From the NCBI GenBank assembly GCA_025916135.1, contig CP104793.1, positions 2,170,001 through 2,234,000 of the forward strand: DNA of 64,000 bases. Reading direction: 5' to 3'. Below the pieces are notes generated by a model. That model saw nothing but the letters and a program-made list of their open reading frames with translations. It was not told the origin of the DNA and did not search any database. Position 1 is the stretch's first letter; every line of letters starts with the position of its first letter. Positions 1-9,492 of this stretch are shown one piece after another. Made by a program: the position numbers and the translations under genes. This DNA comes from Rhodobacteraceae bacterium D3-12. GTDB lineage: Bacteria; Pseudomonadota; Alphaproteobacteria; Rhodobacterales; Rhodobacteraceae.

Positions 1-27
1 GTACAGGAAATTTATAGGCGAACTCCG

Positions 28-978
28 ATGAAAGATCAGGCAGCGACTGTCAATCAAGACAAATTTGTCGACCCGCAGCGCACGGCGGATGGTAGCGCGC
101 GCGCGACGGTATCATTGACCCACCCGGAAACACTTTGGTTCAACACCGGAACACTCTGCAATATCACCTGCGCCAATTGCTATATCGAAAGCTCACCCAG
201 CAATGACGCCCTTGTCTATATCAAGGCAAGCGAGGTTGTGACCTATCTTGACCAGATTGGTGAACGTCAATGGCCGGTGCATGAGATCGGCTTTACCGGC
301 GGCGAGCCGTTTATGAACCCGGACATCATCGCAATGCTACGCGAATCCCTCACGCGGGGGTTTGAAGTGCTTGTGCTGACCAACGCCATGCGACCGATGA
401 TGCGCAAGTCCATGCGCAGTGGATTGATTGCGTTACAGCGCGAGTTCCCCGGAAAGATGACTTTCCGGATTTCTTTAGATCACTACAGCCAAGCTCTCCA
501 TGATGCGGAACGTGGCAACGGCAGTTTTGAGATCACGCTTACCGGAATGAAATGGCTGCGCGATGAGGGCATGAAGATGGCCGTGGCCGGGCGAACAACC
601 TGGGGCGATAGCGACGAACAGTCACGCGCAGGCTACGCAGCCCTCTATAAGGCCAATGGTTTTGATATCGACGCCACCAACCCCGGTGAAACAGTGTTGT
701 TTCCCGAAATGGACGAGATGGTCGAGGTTCCCGAAATCACGACGGAATGTTGGGGGATTCTCAATAAATCACCCGATGATGTGATGTGTGCCTCTTCGCG
801 CATGGTGGTCAAACGACGCGGCGCCGAGCGGCCAGCGGTGTTGGCTTGCACTCTGCTTGCCTATGACGCGCAATTTGAGTTGGGTGAAACCTTGGAAGAC
901 GCCGAGCGGCCTGTTGCGCTCAACCACCCGCATTGCTCAAAGTTTTGCGTGCTGGGCGGTGCATCCTGTTCTGCGTAG
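28..978 (+). CDS. Radical SAM protein with extra C-terminal cysteines
   Basis: 316 residues, starting at an ATG. The radical SAM signature CxxxCxxC is at C44, C48 and C51, and the SAM-binding GFTGGEPF stretch is at residues 88-95. Both support a 4Fe-4S cluster that cleaves S-adenosylmethionine. The C-terminal third has further cysteines, including C303, C307 and C314 at the very end plus three upstream, so a second (SPASM-like or other auxiliary) cluster is plausible. No substrate can be assigned. It converges on anmK, 36 bp away, and has no obvious operon partner in the window; upstream sequence is cut by the window edge. Confidence 0.85.
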   Translation: MKDQAATVNQDKFVDPQRTADGSARATVSLTHPETLWFNTGTLCNITCANCYIESSPSNDALVYIKASEVVTYLDQIGERQWPVHEIGFTGGEPFMNPDIIAMLRESLTRGFEVLVLTNAMRPMMRKSMRSGLIALQREFPGKMTFRISLDHYSQALHDAERGNGSFEITLTGMKWLRDEGMKMAVAGRTTWGDSDEQSRAGYAALYKANGFDIDATNPGETVLFPEMDEMVEVPEITTECWGILNKSPDDVMCASSRMVVKRRGAERPAVLACTLLAYDAQFELGETLEDAERPVALNHPHCSKFCVLGGASCSA

Positions 979-1014
979 ACATCGGCATTCGCGGGCTTTT
1001 GGGCCTGCGCCGGA

Positions 1015-2112
1015 TTACGAAGGATAGCTGATTTCACCGCCGCCGACGGCCGCGCGGACGCCTGTTGTGTTTGGGCAGGACGTTGGCAACCCGCGAGCCA
1101 CACGCACGGCAAGATAGGCAAAGGCCTGTGCTTCCAGCATATCCCCGTCAAGTCCGACGTCTTCTATCGGGACAACCGGGCAATCCAGACCTGCGGCGAG
1201 CATTTGCATCATAACCGGGTTCTTTCGCCCGCCGCCGGTGACCAAGACCCGCGCGGGCGGGGTCGGGCAATGCTCCATCGCGCGCATGACAGCAGCGGCA
1301 GACATGCCGGTCAGCGTCGCGGCTGCATCGGCGTCAGAAAGTTCGCCGACCAAGCCGATCATGTCGGAAAACGCATCCCGATCGAGCGACTTTGGCGGGA
1401 TGCGGAAGAAATAGGGATCGTCTAGGAACAGCTCAAGCGCGCCTTCTTCCACCGCGCCCTTTTGGGCCAATTGACCATCGCGATCACAGTCTTTCCCCGT
1501 GCGAGCCTGCACGAGATCATTGATCGGCGCGTTCGCAGGGCCGGTATCAAAGGCCAATAGTGCGCCCTCGTCTTCGGGCTTGGCCATTGCTGGATTGATC
1601 CAAGTCAGGTTACCGACGCCCCCCATATTCAAGAACGCCAAAGGGCGTTCGGCCTTGATCCATTTGGCGCAGGCGAAGTGAAAGAACGGCGCCAAAGGTG
1701 CCCCCTCTCCGCCCAGTTTGACGTCCGCGCTTCGAAAGTCCCAAACGACGGGTTTCTTCAGAGCGGCCGCAATTAGCGCGCCATCGCCCGCCTGATGGGT
1801 GCCGCGCTGTTGTGGATCATGGGCCAGTGTTTGGCCGTGAAAGCCAATCAGTTCCGCGTCGGGAAAGGGGGCGAGCGCCTCGATATGCGCGTCCTCGACA
1901 ATCTTGGCCGCTGGGGCAACGGCAGGCGCCCCGGGCCAGCTTCCAAGTGCAGCACGCAACGTCGTGCGTTCGGTGTCTGAATACGGTCGGTAACCGCTTT
2001 CGCCAAAGTGAAAAATCTCAACACCATCGGTGACGATCTCGGCGACATCAACGCCGTCGAGTGATGTGCCGCTCATCGCGCCCAGTGCCCTGACCTTGCC
2101 CGGTTTCAACAT
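1015..2112 (-). CDS. anmK: Anhydro-N-acetylmuramic acid kinase
   Basis: 365 residues from the ATG at 2112; an in-frame start at 2154 only adds a non-conserved leader, and the 2112 start has an AAGGAAAAGG-type ribosome binding site. The N-terminus carries the AnmK phosphate-binding motif [12 protein letters not shown], and the centre has GFHGQT and DTGPAN stretches typical of the family. The enzyme phosphorylates and hydrates anhydroMurNAc released from peptidoglycan to give MurNAc-6-phosphate for cell-wall recycling in the cytoplasm. It is divergent from tyrS with about 61 bp between the two starts, an arrangement I recall as common in this family of bacteria. Confidence 0.95.
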   Translation of the reverse strand: MLKPGKVRALGAMSGTSLDGVDVAEIVTDGVEIFHFGESGYRPYSDTERTTLRAALGSWPGAPAVAPAAKIVEDAHIEALAPFPDAELIGFHGQTLAHDPQQRGTHQAGDGALIAAALKKPVVWDFRSADVKLGGEGAPLAPFFHFACAKWIKAERPLAFLNMGGVGNLTWINPAMAKPEDEGALLAFDTGPANAPINDLVQARTGKDCDRDGQLAQKGAVEEGALELFLDDPYFFRIPPKSLDRDAFSDMIGLVGELSDADAAATLTGMSAAAVMRAMEHCPTPPARVLVTGGGRKNPVMMQMLAAGLDCPVVPIEDVGLDGDMLEAQAFAYLAVRVARGLPTSCPNTTGVRAAVGGGEISYPS

Positions 2113-2173
2113 GGCCTTTTCCTTGTGCCTTTCGCCGCCTATACAGGCGCGCAAACAATACGGGACAAGCCAT

Positions 2174-3427
2174 ATGACCTACCACCCCAAATCGGATTTC
2201 TTGGCAACGATGATATCGCGCGGCTTTCTCGCCGATTGCACCGACTATCAAGGCCTCGACGATGCTTTGGTCAATGGTGTGGTGCCAACCTATATCGGCT
2301 ACGACGCGACAGCAAAATCGTTGCACGTTGGTCATTTGCTCAACATCATGATGCTCCGCTGGCTGCAAAAGACCGGCCACAAACCGATCACCCTGATGGG
2401 CGGTGGCACCACTAAAGTGGGTGATCCCTCCTTTCGCGCCGACGAGCGCCCCCTGCTGACACCCGCACAGATCGACGACAATATCTCCGGCATGAAACAG
2501 GTCTTCGCCAAGTATCTGACTTATGGTGACGGCCCCACAGATGCGCTGATGCTCAACAACGCCGAGTGGCTCGATAACCTTAACTACTTGGAATTCCTTC
2601 GCGATATCGGTCGCCACTTCTCGGTCAACCGGATGCTTTCCTTCGAGTCGGTCAAATCCCGCCTCGACCGCGAACAATCGCTTTCCTTCCTGGAATTCAA
2701 CTACATGATCCTTCAGGCCTATGATTTTCTGGAGCTCAACCGCCGCTATGGCTGCACCCTACAGATGGGCGGCTCTGATCAGTGGGGCAACATTGTCAAT
2801 GGCATCGACCTGACCCGCCGCGTGCTGGATCATGAGATCTACGGCCTCACTTCGCCGCTGCTGACAACTTCGGATGGCAAGAAAATGGGCAAAAGCCAGG
2901 GCGGCGCGATGTGGCTCAACGCTGATATGCTCTCGCCCTATGAGTTCTGGCAGTTCTGGCGCAACACCACCGATGCCGATGTCGGGCGGTTCCTCAAGCT
3001 CTATACCGAGCTGCCGCTGGATGAGTGCGACCGGCTGGGAGCGCTTGCTGGGTCTGAGATCAATGACGCCAAAATCATCCTTGCGGATGAGGTGACCGCA
3101 TTGTTGCACGGACGAGAGGCTGCCGACGCCGCACAGGCGACGGCGCGAGAGGTCTTTGAAAAAGGCGGGGTTGGCGATGATCTTCCGACGCTTGCGCTTG
3201 GCAGTGATGAAATCGGCGACGGCATTTCAATCATTCAGCTGATCGTGCGCTCTGGCTTGGCGAAATCCGGTAAGGAAGCCAAACGGTTGATTGCCGAGAA
3301 TGGGGCAAAGATCGACGATGCGCCGCTGAGCGATGCAGGCATGATGCTGGATGCGGCGGCGCTGTCCTCGCCTATCAAGCTGTCAGCGGGCAAGAAGCGG
3401 CACGCTTTGGTAAAGCTGGCGAATTGA
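2174..3427 (+). CDS. tyrS: Tyrosyl-tRNA synthetase
   Basis: 417 residues from the ATG at 2174. The open frame extends 48 codons upstream, but that part overlaps the divergent anmK start and lacks family similarity. The class I signatures are clear: HVGH at residues 51-54 (the HIGH motif) and KMGKS at about 237-241 (the KMSKS loop). A C-terminal S4-like RNA-binding segment ([15 protein letters not shown]) follows. Length fits bacterial TyrRS. It charges tRNA-Tyr with tyrosine in the cytoplasm. It converges with the CBS-domain gene 21 bp downstream. Confidence 0.97.
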   Translation: MTYHPKSDFLATMISRGFLADCTDYQGLDDALVNGVVPTYIGYDATAKSLHVGHLLNIMMLRWLQKTGHKPITLMGGGTTKVGDPSFRADERPLLTPAQIDDNISGMKQVFAKYLTYGDGPTDALMLNNAEWLDNLNYLEFLRDIGRHFSVNRMLSFESVKSRLDREQSLSFLEFNYMILQAYDFLELNRRYGCTLQMGGSDQWGNIVNGIDLTRRVLDHEIYGLTSPLLTTSDGKKMGKSQGGAMWLNADMLSPYEFWQFWRNTTDADVGRFLKLYTELPLDECDRLGALAGSEINDAKIILADEVTALLHGREAADAAQATAREVFEKGGVGDDLPTLALGSDEIGDGISIIQLIVRSGLAKSGKEAKRLIAENGAKIDDAPLSDAGMMLDAAALSSPIKLSAGKKRHALVKLAN

Positions 3428-3448
3428 GCACACCAACAGGCAAGCGGA

Positions 3449-4756
3449 TCAGAGCGGGCGCACTTTCAGCTCCTCGATCCGGTTGCCTTGGCGGGCCGTG
3501 ACTTCGAAACGATAGCCGTGAAACGAGAACACCTGCCCCACCGAGGGGATCATCTGGGCTTCGTGCATCACAAGGCCGGCCACAGTGTTGGCATGTTCGT
3601 CGGGAAGGTTCCAATCGGTTGCGCGGTTTAGATCGCGAATTGTCATTACTCCGTCGACAAGGAGCTGACCATCCTCGGTTTTCCGCGCCTCATGTTCGGC
3701 ATCGGGATCGAATTCGTCAGTGATTTCACCGACGATTTCCTCCAGAATATCTTCGAGCGTGATCAACCCCTGCAACACCCCGTATTCATCAACCACCAAG
3801 GCGAAATGCGTGCGGCGGCGTAAAAACTGGCGCATCTGATCGTCGAGCGTGGTGGTTTCCGGCACGAAGTAAGGCTTCATTGCCACGTCGGTAATATTGA
3901 ACCCAGTCAACCCATCGGGCGAAGAGTTGGGCCCAAACATGAGCTTGTGCATCGCCCGCAACAGATCTTTTGCGTGGATCACGCCGACAATATTATCGGT
4001 ATCCCCTTTGTAGACGGGCAGCCGGGTGTGGTTGCTCTCAAGACATTGGGCCAAGATCGCTTCGGCGTCGCTTTCGGCGTCGATCATCTCGATCCCGGAG
4101 CGATGGAGCATGATTTCTTCGACTGCCCGGTCACCGAGATCGAGCGCCCCGAGAATGCGGTCGCGGTCTTCTTTTTCCACCACCCCTTCGGAATGGCCCA
4201 ATTGCAGCGCGCCTGCGATCTCTTCTCGCACAGCCAGGATGTGGCTGTCCGGGTCGGCCTTTACGCCAAAAATGCGCAGCATCCCGCGAACCAACCAACG
4301 CACCGCTTCGACGATCGGTGCAAACACTAGCACGACAATCTGGATCGGGCGCGACACCAGACTTGCCGCCGCTTCGGAATTGGTGATGGCGTAGGTTTTT
4401 GGCAGCACTTCGGCGAAAATCAAAACAAGCAACGTCATCACCAAAGTCGCCAATGCCACGCCGCCTTCACCAAACAAGCGCGAGAACAAAGCCGTGGCCA
4501 ATGATGTGGCCAAAATGTTTACCAAGTTATTACCCAAGAGAACCGAACCGATCAGGCGCTCGTTGTCTTCGGTCACTTGCAACGCCCGCGCAGCCCCGCG
4601 CGAACCTTTGTCGGCCTGACTGCGCAATTTACCGCGAGAGGCCGCCGTGAGGGCCGTTTCGCTACCGGAAAAGAAGCCTGACAGGATCAGCAGAAAGAAG
4701 ATCGCAGCAGAGGTGATCCAGAACGCGCCATCAAGCAGCGTAGAAGAAGAGTCCAT
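3449..4756 (-). CDS. CorC/HlyC-family CBS-domain membrane protein
   Basis: 435 residues. An N-terminal DUF21/CNNM-type domain with about four hydrophobic helices (residues 10-150) is followed by a CBS pair (about 205-340, with HTRLPVYKG and HFALVVDEYG) and a C-terminal CorC_HlyC domain (about 355-435). The family is associated with magnesium or cobalt efflux and, in older annotation, haemolysin. Substrate is not visible from sequence. It lies downstream of xerD on the same strand, 72 bp apart, and could be cotranscribed with it. Confidence 0.9.
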   Translation of the reverse strand: MDSSSTLLDGAFWITSAAIFFLLILSGFFSGSETALTAASRGKLRSQADKGSRGAARALQVTEDNERLIGSVLLGNNLVNILATSLATALFSRLFGEGGVALATLVMTLLVLIFAEVLPKTYAITNSEAAASLVSRPIQIVVLVFAPIVEAVRWLVRGMLRIFGVKADPDSHILAVREEIAGALQLGHSEGVVEKEDRDRILGALDLGDRAVEEIMLHRSGIEMIDAESDAEAILAQCLESNHTRLPVYKGDTDNIVGVIHAKDLLRAMHKLMFGPNSSPDGLTGFNITDVAMKPYFVPETTTLDDQMRQFLRRRTHFALVVDEYGVLQGLITLEDILEEIVGEITDEFDPDAEHEARKTEDGQLLVDGVMTIRDLNRATDWNLPDEHANTVAGLVMHEAQMIPSVGQVFSFHGYRFEVTARQGNRIEELKVRPL

Positions 4757-4828
4757 TGTAAAGTCGGTATCCGTTGCAGAGGTAGTCTGGTTATGGGCAT
4801 GCGCCGCGCCGCAATCAAGGGTTTGCGC

Positions 4829-5773
4829 TTAGGAGCGTCCGCTCTGATCCTTGGTTGTGGCCAATGGGTGATGTTCCAGCACCAGCTCCTTGAGCCGCTC
4901 ATCAAGCACATGAGTGTAGATTTCGGTAGTCGCCACATCAGCGTGGCCAAGCATCACCTGGATCGAGCGGAGATCGGCCCCGCCAGCCAGAAGATGGGTG
5001 GCAAACGCGTGGCGCAGGGTATGCGGAGTCACCTTGGCAGGGCTGATGCCGCCGGTCACGGCAAGCTCTTTGAGCAGCAGATAAAAGCCGGTGCGTGTCA
5101 GGTGCCCGCTTTTGCCGCGCGAGGGGAACAGGAAGCGCGACACTGGCTTGCCGCTCTTGCGCTTGTTATCTTGGGCGGCATCCCACGCTATCAGCCATTC
5201 GGACAGCGCGCTTCGCGCGGGTGGCGAAAGCGGCACCATGCGTTCCTTGCCGCCCTTGCCATGCACCAGCAACATGCGTGGATCGCCGCGCGCCGCCATG
5301 ACAGGAAGCGAGACAAGCTCGCTCACCCGCATGCCGGTGGCATAGAGCAATTCCATCAAACAGGTGTTGCGCAGGCGTTCTTGGTCGGTGCGCCCATATC
5401 TGCGAGCGGCAGCAAGCAGCGCATCAACCTCTTCGTGGCTAAGTGTTTTAGGCAGTCTTTTTGCGCGGCCCGGCCCTTTGATTTCAATGGCGGGATTGTC
5501 CTCTCGCAGGGCTTCTTCGAACGCAAAACGATAGAGTTGCTTGATCGCCGACAACTTGCGCGCACGGGTCGATTGGGCCAGCCCCTGTGCTTCGCAATCA
5601 ATCAAATAGGCTTCGATATCCTCACGTCTGGCCGTTTCCAATGCACCAGCTTTGCCGGTCAACCAACCGCTGAAATCCACAAGATCGCGCCCATAGGCGA
5701 GAAGCGTATTTTCTGACGCGCCAAGCTCTGCTGATTGCGCATCAAGAAAGGGGGATATCCAGTTTGCCGACAT
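4829..5773 (-). CDS. xerD: Site-specific tyrosine recombinase XerD
   Basis: 314 residues with an N-terminal SAM-like core-binding domain (about 5-95) and a C-terminal catalytic domain. The catalytic set is visible: Arg in GMRVSEL, Lys in HGKGGKER, His and Arg in HTLRHAFATHL, His in MLGHADV and Tyr in TTEIYTHV. With XerC it resolves chromosome dimers at dif during division. Its start is 2 bp after the stop of the upstream 513-residue gene, so the two are translationally close. XerC is the alternative, but overall sequence favours XerD. Confidence 0.92.
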   Translation of the reverse strand: MSANWISPFLDAQSAELGASENTLLAYGRDLVDFSGWLTGKAGALETARREDIEAYLIDCEAQGLAQSTRARKLSAIKQLYRFAFEEALREDNPAIEIKGPGRAKRLPKTLSHEEVDALLAAARRYGRTDQERLRNTCLMELLYATGMRVSELVSLPVMAARGDPRMLLVHGKGGKERMVPLSPPARSALSEWLIAWDAAQDNKRKSGKPVSRFLFPSRGKSGHLTRTGFYLLLKELAVTGGISPAKVTPHTLRHAFATHLLAGGADLRSIQVMLGHADVATTEIYTHVLDERLKELVLEHHPLATTKDQSGRS

Positions 5774-5775
5774 GG

Positions 5776-7317
5776 TTAACCGCCCTGATTGAGCAGCATC
5801 AGCTGTAGGCCCGCACGACGCGCGGTATCTTCGAGTCCCATGGCGCGGAAGCCTTTGAGAGCGTTCTCGATATCCGTGAAATTCCCTTCCACACCACTGG
5901 AAAACAACGACATGGCTTGTAGGATCGCTTCGCCCAGCTTGCCTTGGGACACCGTCGGAGCGAGGGGTCTTGGCACCGTGTTGTCAGCGAACGCGCGCGC
6001 GATTGCACGGGCAAGAGGGTCCGATGTGGTGCCCAAGTGCGGCTCGCCCCGCGCGAGCGCCACGAGGAACCGCTCTTCGTCGTTGGCAGGCTTCATCCGG
6101 TTGGCGAATTTCTCGTATTCTGGCGAAAGCAGGCCAATGGCAAAAGCAAGCTCGCGCGCGGTTCCAGAAAGCGGCAAACGCGCAAGGCCCGCGCCGTAAA
6201 AGCGCGCGAAGGGCACTTCGAGGCTCACCGCCTGCATGGCGGCCCAGGCATCGGGCAAGGTTTTGGCGACCGCGCCCGGATCGCCCGATTGCATTGCGGT
6301 GTCGAACCTTTGAATGGCCTCGACCCGGTCCCATATGCCGCCAGACGCCGCGGGGTGGCGCTCGGTATAGATGGCAATCAACCGATTTTCCGACAATGCC
6401 CCTGTCCGGCTGAGCCGCTCTGCGGCTTTCAGTTCGGCCTTCCAACCCGCAGTGTCACGCAGATCCCCCATGGCGAAAGCACGCGGAAGAGAGGCCGTCG
6501 GAAGCGGCGTTCCGGCGGCTTCGAACAGGCGAAAAACCAGCGGTGAAACTTTGGCGGGCGGCGCGATTTCGATACCGTCTTCGATCAGTTCAGGATCGAT
6601 GAACAGGCTGACAAGGTGATCTTCGACCGGCGTCATCAGCTTGAGCGCACGCGCCGTGTCAAGCATCAGAGCCGCCGCATTCCAATCGCCACCGCGCGCC
6701 GCGCAGAAAATCCGGGCTGCGGTGTCTTTTGAAAGAAACGGCTTTTTGTTCAGAATGTTACAGGCGGATTCTTCGGTGCCACTTAACAGGGTGAGATCGA
6801 ACCAAAGCGCGAAAAGCGCCGGTGTTTCCGGGGACGCACGTTCCAGCATTGCCTGGGCCGGTTCGACCGCCCCCAAGTCAACCAGCTTGGAAACACGCGC
6901 TTTCAGCATCCGATGTCCCGGCCCCGCATCACCCGGCGGCTCGGCTTCGGCAAGAAGCAGCGTGTAGAGCAAAGATTGCATCGCCGGCAGGCCAAGCACG
7001 TCCTGCCGCTCCAGCGCCCGAACCAGATCCGCGCTTTGGCTGGCTTGCCAAAGCGACGCAGGCAACCCCGTGCTTGAAGACGGTAGCAGGCCCACAGCAT
7101 CGCGTCCGGCCTCCTGCAGCGGTGTCACGGTGACATCCGGCACGATGGCGCTTTGGGTGACGGGAGGTTCGGGTTTGTCCGGTGTTTTAGGCACAATCCG
7201 GCTGGTCACCGGCACCGGGTTGTTCAGCCATTCGATGGCGGAAAGCGGCTGTTGCGCCGAGACAAAACCCGGCAGTATCAACGCAGCGATCAGGAAGTTA
7301 GCTCGCGTCCAGCTCAA
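5776..7317 (-). CDS. Exported protein of unknown function, helical
   Basis: 513 residues if translation starts at the TTG at 7315-7317; no upstream ATG is in frame, and this start yields a good signal peptide (LIAALILPGFVSA followed by QQ). The rest is rich in Ala, Leu and Glu with repeated helix pairs, resembling a TPR/SEL-like helical solenoid, but no named motif is seen. It overlaps the last codons of a 49-residue membrane protein upstream and ends 2 bp before xerD. The three genes probably form one transcript. I recall similar unnamed proteins beside xerD in Rhodobacteraceae; function is unknown. Confidence 0.8.
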   Translation of the reverse strand: MSWTRANFLIAALILPGFVSAQQPLSAIEWLNNPVPVTSRIVPKTPDKPEPPVTQSAIVPDVTVTPLQEAGRDAVGLLPSSSTGLPASLWQASQSADLVRALERQDVLGLPAMQSLLYTLLLAEAEPPGDAGPGHRMLKARVSKLVDLGAVEPAQAMLERASPETPALFALWFDLTLLSGTEESACNILNKKPFLSKDTAARIFCAARGGDWNAAALMLDTARALKLMTPVEDHLVSLFIDPELIEDGIEIAPPAKVSPLVFRLFEAAGTPLPTASLPRAFAMGDLRDTAGWKAELKAAERLSRTGALSENRLIAIYTERHPAASGGIWDRVEAIQRFDTAMQSGDPGAVAKTLPDAWAAMQAVSLEVPFARFYGAGLARLPLSGTARELAFAIGLLSPEYEKFANRMKPANDEERFLVALARGEPHLGTTSDPLARAIARAFADNTVPRPLAPTVSQGKLGEAILQAMSLFSSGVEGNFTDIENALKGFRAMGLEDTARRAGLQLMLLNQGG

Positions 7318-7447
7318 TGGTTACCCGAATCTCCTGCTGTGGCGGCGAAAAATCTGCGCCGAAAAACGGCCCTATGTAAGCATAGCCCACCAACGCGATT
7401 ACCGCAAGAATCGCGAGTATAAACAGCCACTTGATGATGCGCCCCAT
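7298..7447 (-). CDS. Small single-span membrane protein
   Basis: 49 residues from the ATG at 7447 (the frame is open 12 codons further up, but that part is unlikely). One strongly hydrophobic helix, about residues 4-24, is followed by a short polar tail rich in Pro and Glu. Its 3' end overlaps the TTG start of the 513-residue exported protein by about 20 bp, suggesting translational coupling. It is the first gene of the minus-strand run leading to xerD and is divergent from aroK, 135 bp away. No function recognised. Confidence 0.65.
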   Translation of the reverse strand: MGRIIKWLFILAILAVIALVGYAYIGPFFGADFSPPQQEIRVTIELDAS

Positions 7448-7582
7448 GTTCAACCTGCCCGTTTCGTGTTTTCCTTTTGCCAACTTATAACTGGCCTTTT
7501 TGGCAAGATCACGTCATTCAGGCTCTGGCGTTTCATTTTGGCAGGGGAACGCCGACCTTGGCGCAACAAGATCGCGGTGTAA

Positions 7583-8134
7583 ATGGGCTGGAACGTGAAG
7601 AAAACGATCGTGATGGTCGGTATGATGGGCGCTGGCAAAACAGCCGTTGGCAAGGCCCTCGCCACCCGTTTGGACGTGCCATTCATGGATTCCGATATGG
7701 CGATTCAGGAAGCGGCCAACATGAGCATCGCCGAGATATTTGAACGCGACGGCGAGGCCTTTTTTCGCGCCAAAGAACGGCAGGTTTTGCAACGTCTTTT
7801 GGGGGCCGAGAGCAAGGGGGCCCTCTCCACCGGCGGCGGCGCGTTCCTTGCTGAGGACAACCGCGACATGATTTCCCAAAAGGGGGTTTCAGTCTGTTTG
7901 AGTGCTGATTTCGACCTCCTATGGAATCGCGTAAAACATAAGACAACCAGACCCTTACTGCGCACAGGTAATCCAAAACAGACGTTGGCAGATCTTTATC
8001 AAAAGCGCGCGCCAATTTATGCAATGGCGGACCTGTCAGTGGTAGCCAAACCGCATTACGCAATCGATGACATGGCGGACAAAGTGCTTGAGGCACTGCT
8101 CAACCGCCCTGACGTTCTGGAGCCCACAGAATGA
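7583..8134 (+). CDS. aroK: Shikimate kinase
   Basis: 183 residues. The P-loop GMMGAGKT lies at about residues 13-20, and the shikimate-binding DSD motif at about 33-36 (MDSDM). A GGG stretch (STGGGAF) and the lid arginine segment (RPLLR) follow. It phosphorylates shikimate with ATP in the pathway to chorismate. The stop overlaps the aroB start (ATGA), giving a tightly coupled aroKB pair. Confidence 0.95.
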   Translation: MGWNVKKTIVMVGMMGAGKTAVGKALATRLDVPFMDSDMAIQEAANMSIAEIFERDGEAFFRAKERQVLQRLLGAESKGALSTGGGAFLAEDNRDMISQKGVSVCLSADFDLLWNRVKHKTTRPLLRTGNPKQTLADLYQKRAPIYAMADLSVVAKPHYAIDDMADKVLEALLNRPDVLEPTE

Positions 8135-9246
8135 GAGAACAAGTCCATGTCGACCTTGGCGCCCGCGCCTATGACATCGAAATCGGCCCCGGCTTGATTG
8201 CGCAATCGGGTGAGCGGATTGCGCCGCTTCTTGCGCGGCCTCGTGTGGCGGTGATCACCGATGAAACGGTCGCGAGCATTCATGCAGAAGCGCTGGACAA
8301 GGGATTGAAAAGCGGTGGAATTACAGCGTCTTACCTCTCTGTTCCGCCGGGCGAAGCCAGCAAATCTTGGGTCCAGCTTACCCGTGTTGTGGATTGGCTC
8401 CTTGACCAGCAAATCGAGCGCAACGACGTGGTCATCGCCTTTGGCGGCGGCGTTGTCGGCGATCTGGTGGGCTTTGCCGCGGCTATTTTGCGCCGCGGCG
8501 TTCGCTTTGTTCAGATGCCGACCACGCTTTTGGCGCAGGTCGACAGTTCGGTGGGTGGTAAAACCGGGATTAACGCCCCTCAGGGCAAGAACCTGATCGG
8601 AGCGTTCCATCAGCCGAGCCTCGTATTGGCCGATACCGATGTTCTGGGAACGCTCAAGAAGCGCGATTTTCTGGCGGGATACGGCGAAGTGGTCAAATAT
8701 GGCCTCCTTGGAGATTACGATTTTTTTCAATGGCTTGAGGCAAATGGCCCCGCCCTTGCCAATGGCGACGTCACCGCCCGCATCTCTGCGATCAAACGCT
8801 CTTGCGAGATGAAGGCAGGTATCGTCACGCGTGACGAGGAAGAGCGCGGTGAACGGGCGCTTCTTAATCTAGGGCATACGTTTTGCCATTCTCTTGAGGC
8901 AGCGACCGGTTACTCGGACCGGCTTTTGCATGGCGAGGGCGTGGCGATCGGCTGCGCGCTTGCCTTCGAAGTTTCGGCACGCATGGGGCTCTGCCCGCAA
9001 GAGGACCCAAGCCGCGTTCGCGCGCATCTGAACAACATGAAGATGAAGACCGATCTATCTGATATAGAAGGTGATTTACCCAATGCGGATGGCCTCGTCT
9101 CGCTCATGATGCAAGACAAAAAAGTGCGCGATGGGCGGATCAATTTCATCATGGCCCGCGGCATCGGCAAGGCGTTTGTGACACCAGATGTGGATCTTGA
9201 ACTGGTTAAAACCGTGCTCAGCGACGCGCTCGCGGCCAAAGGTTAA
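8131..9246 (+). CDS. aroB: 3-dehydroquinate synthase
   Basis: 371 residues beginning at the ATG that overlaps the aroK stop by 4 bp. The family NAD-binding glycine stretch (AFGGGVVGD) is at about residues 105-113, and the catalytic stretch QVDSSVGGKTGIN at about 135-147. The zinc ligands are in the E..HTFCHSLE and LHGEGVAIG regions. It converts DAHP to 3-dehydroquinate. Gene order aroK-aroB is standard in alphaproteobacteria. Downstream there is a GC-rich hairpin before the next gene. Confidence 0.96.
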   Translation: MREQVHVDLGARAYDIEIGPGLIAQSGERIAPLLARPRVAVITDETVASIHAEALDKGLKSGGITASYLSVPPGEASKSWVQLTRVVDWLLDQQIERNDVVIAFGGGVVGDLVGFAAAILRRGVRFVQMPTTLLAQVDSSVGGKTGINAPQGKNLIGAFHQPSLVLADTDVLGTLKKRDFLAGYGEVVKYGLLGDYDFFQWLEANGPALANGDVTARISAIKRSCEMKAGIVTRDEEERGERALLNLGHTFCHSLEAATGYSDRLLHGEGVAIGCALAFEVSARMGLCPQEDPSRVRAHLNNMKMKTDLSDIEGDLPNADGLVSLMMQDKKVRDGRINFIMARGIGKAFVTPDVDLELVKTVLSDALAAKG

Positions 9247-9351
9247 CGACCCAAATTCACCAAATTCAGGTGTATGACTCCCGGCTGACATCCGGCTGCC
9301 GTTTTTGCGCGACTCACCCATTCGCCAAAAGTTAACAGAGCGCCCCTTCCC

Positions 9352-9403
9352 CTTCATCTGACTGAAAATATCCCGGGGGGTCCGGGGGCTGGCCCCCCGG
9401 CTC
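9352..9403 (+). terminator. Conserved intergenic motif followed by GC hairpin after aroB
   Basis: The sequence CTTCATCTGACTGAAAATA (9352-9370) is followed at once by a GC-rich inverted repeat (CCGGGGG / GCCCCCCGG, about 9381-9400). The hairpin could stop aroKB transcription, although no U-tract follows. The same motif recurs at 13714 and, in variant form, at 51433. Confidence 0.4.
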
Positions 9404-9492
9404 TGTCCCCATATCCGACAGCGCCGCCACCGCTTGCCCCTTCCGCTGGATATACATTATCTACCGCGTCAGGGTCTGAGTGTGAGGGTGCG

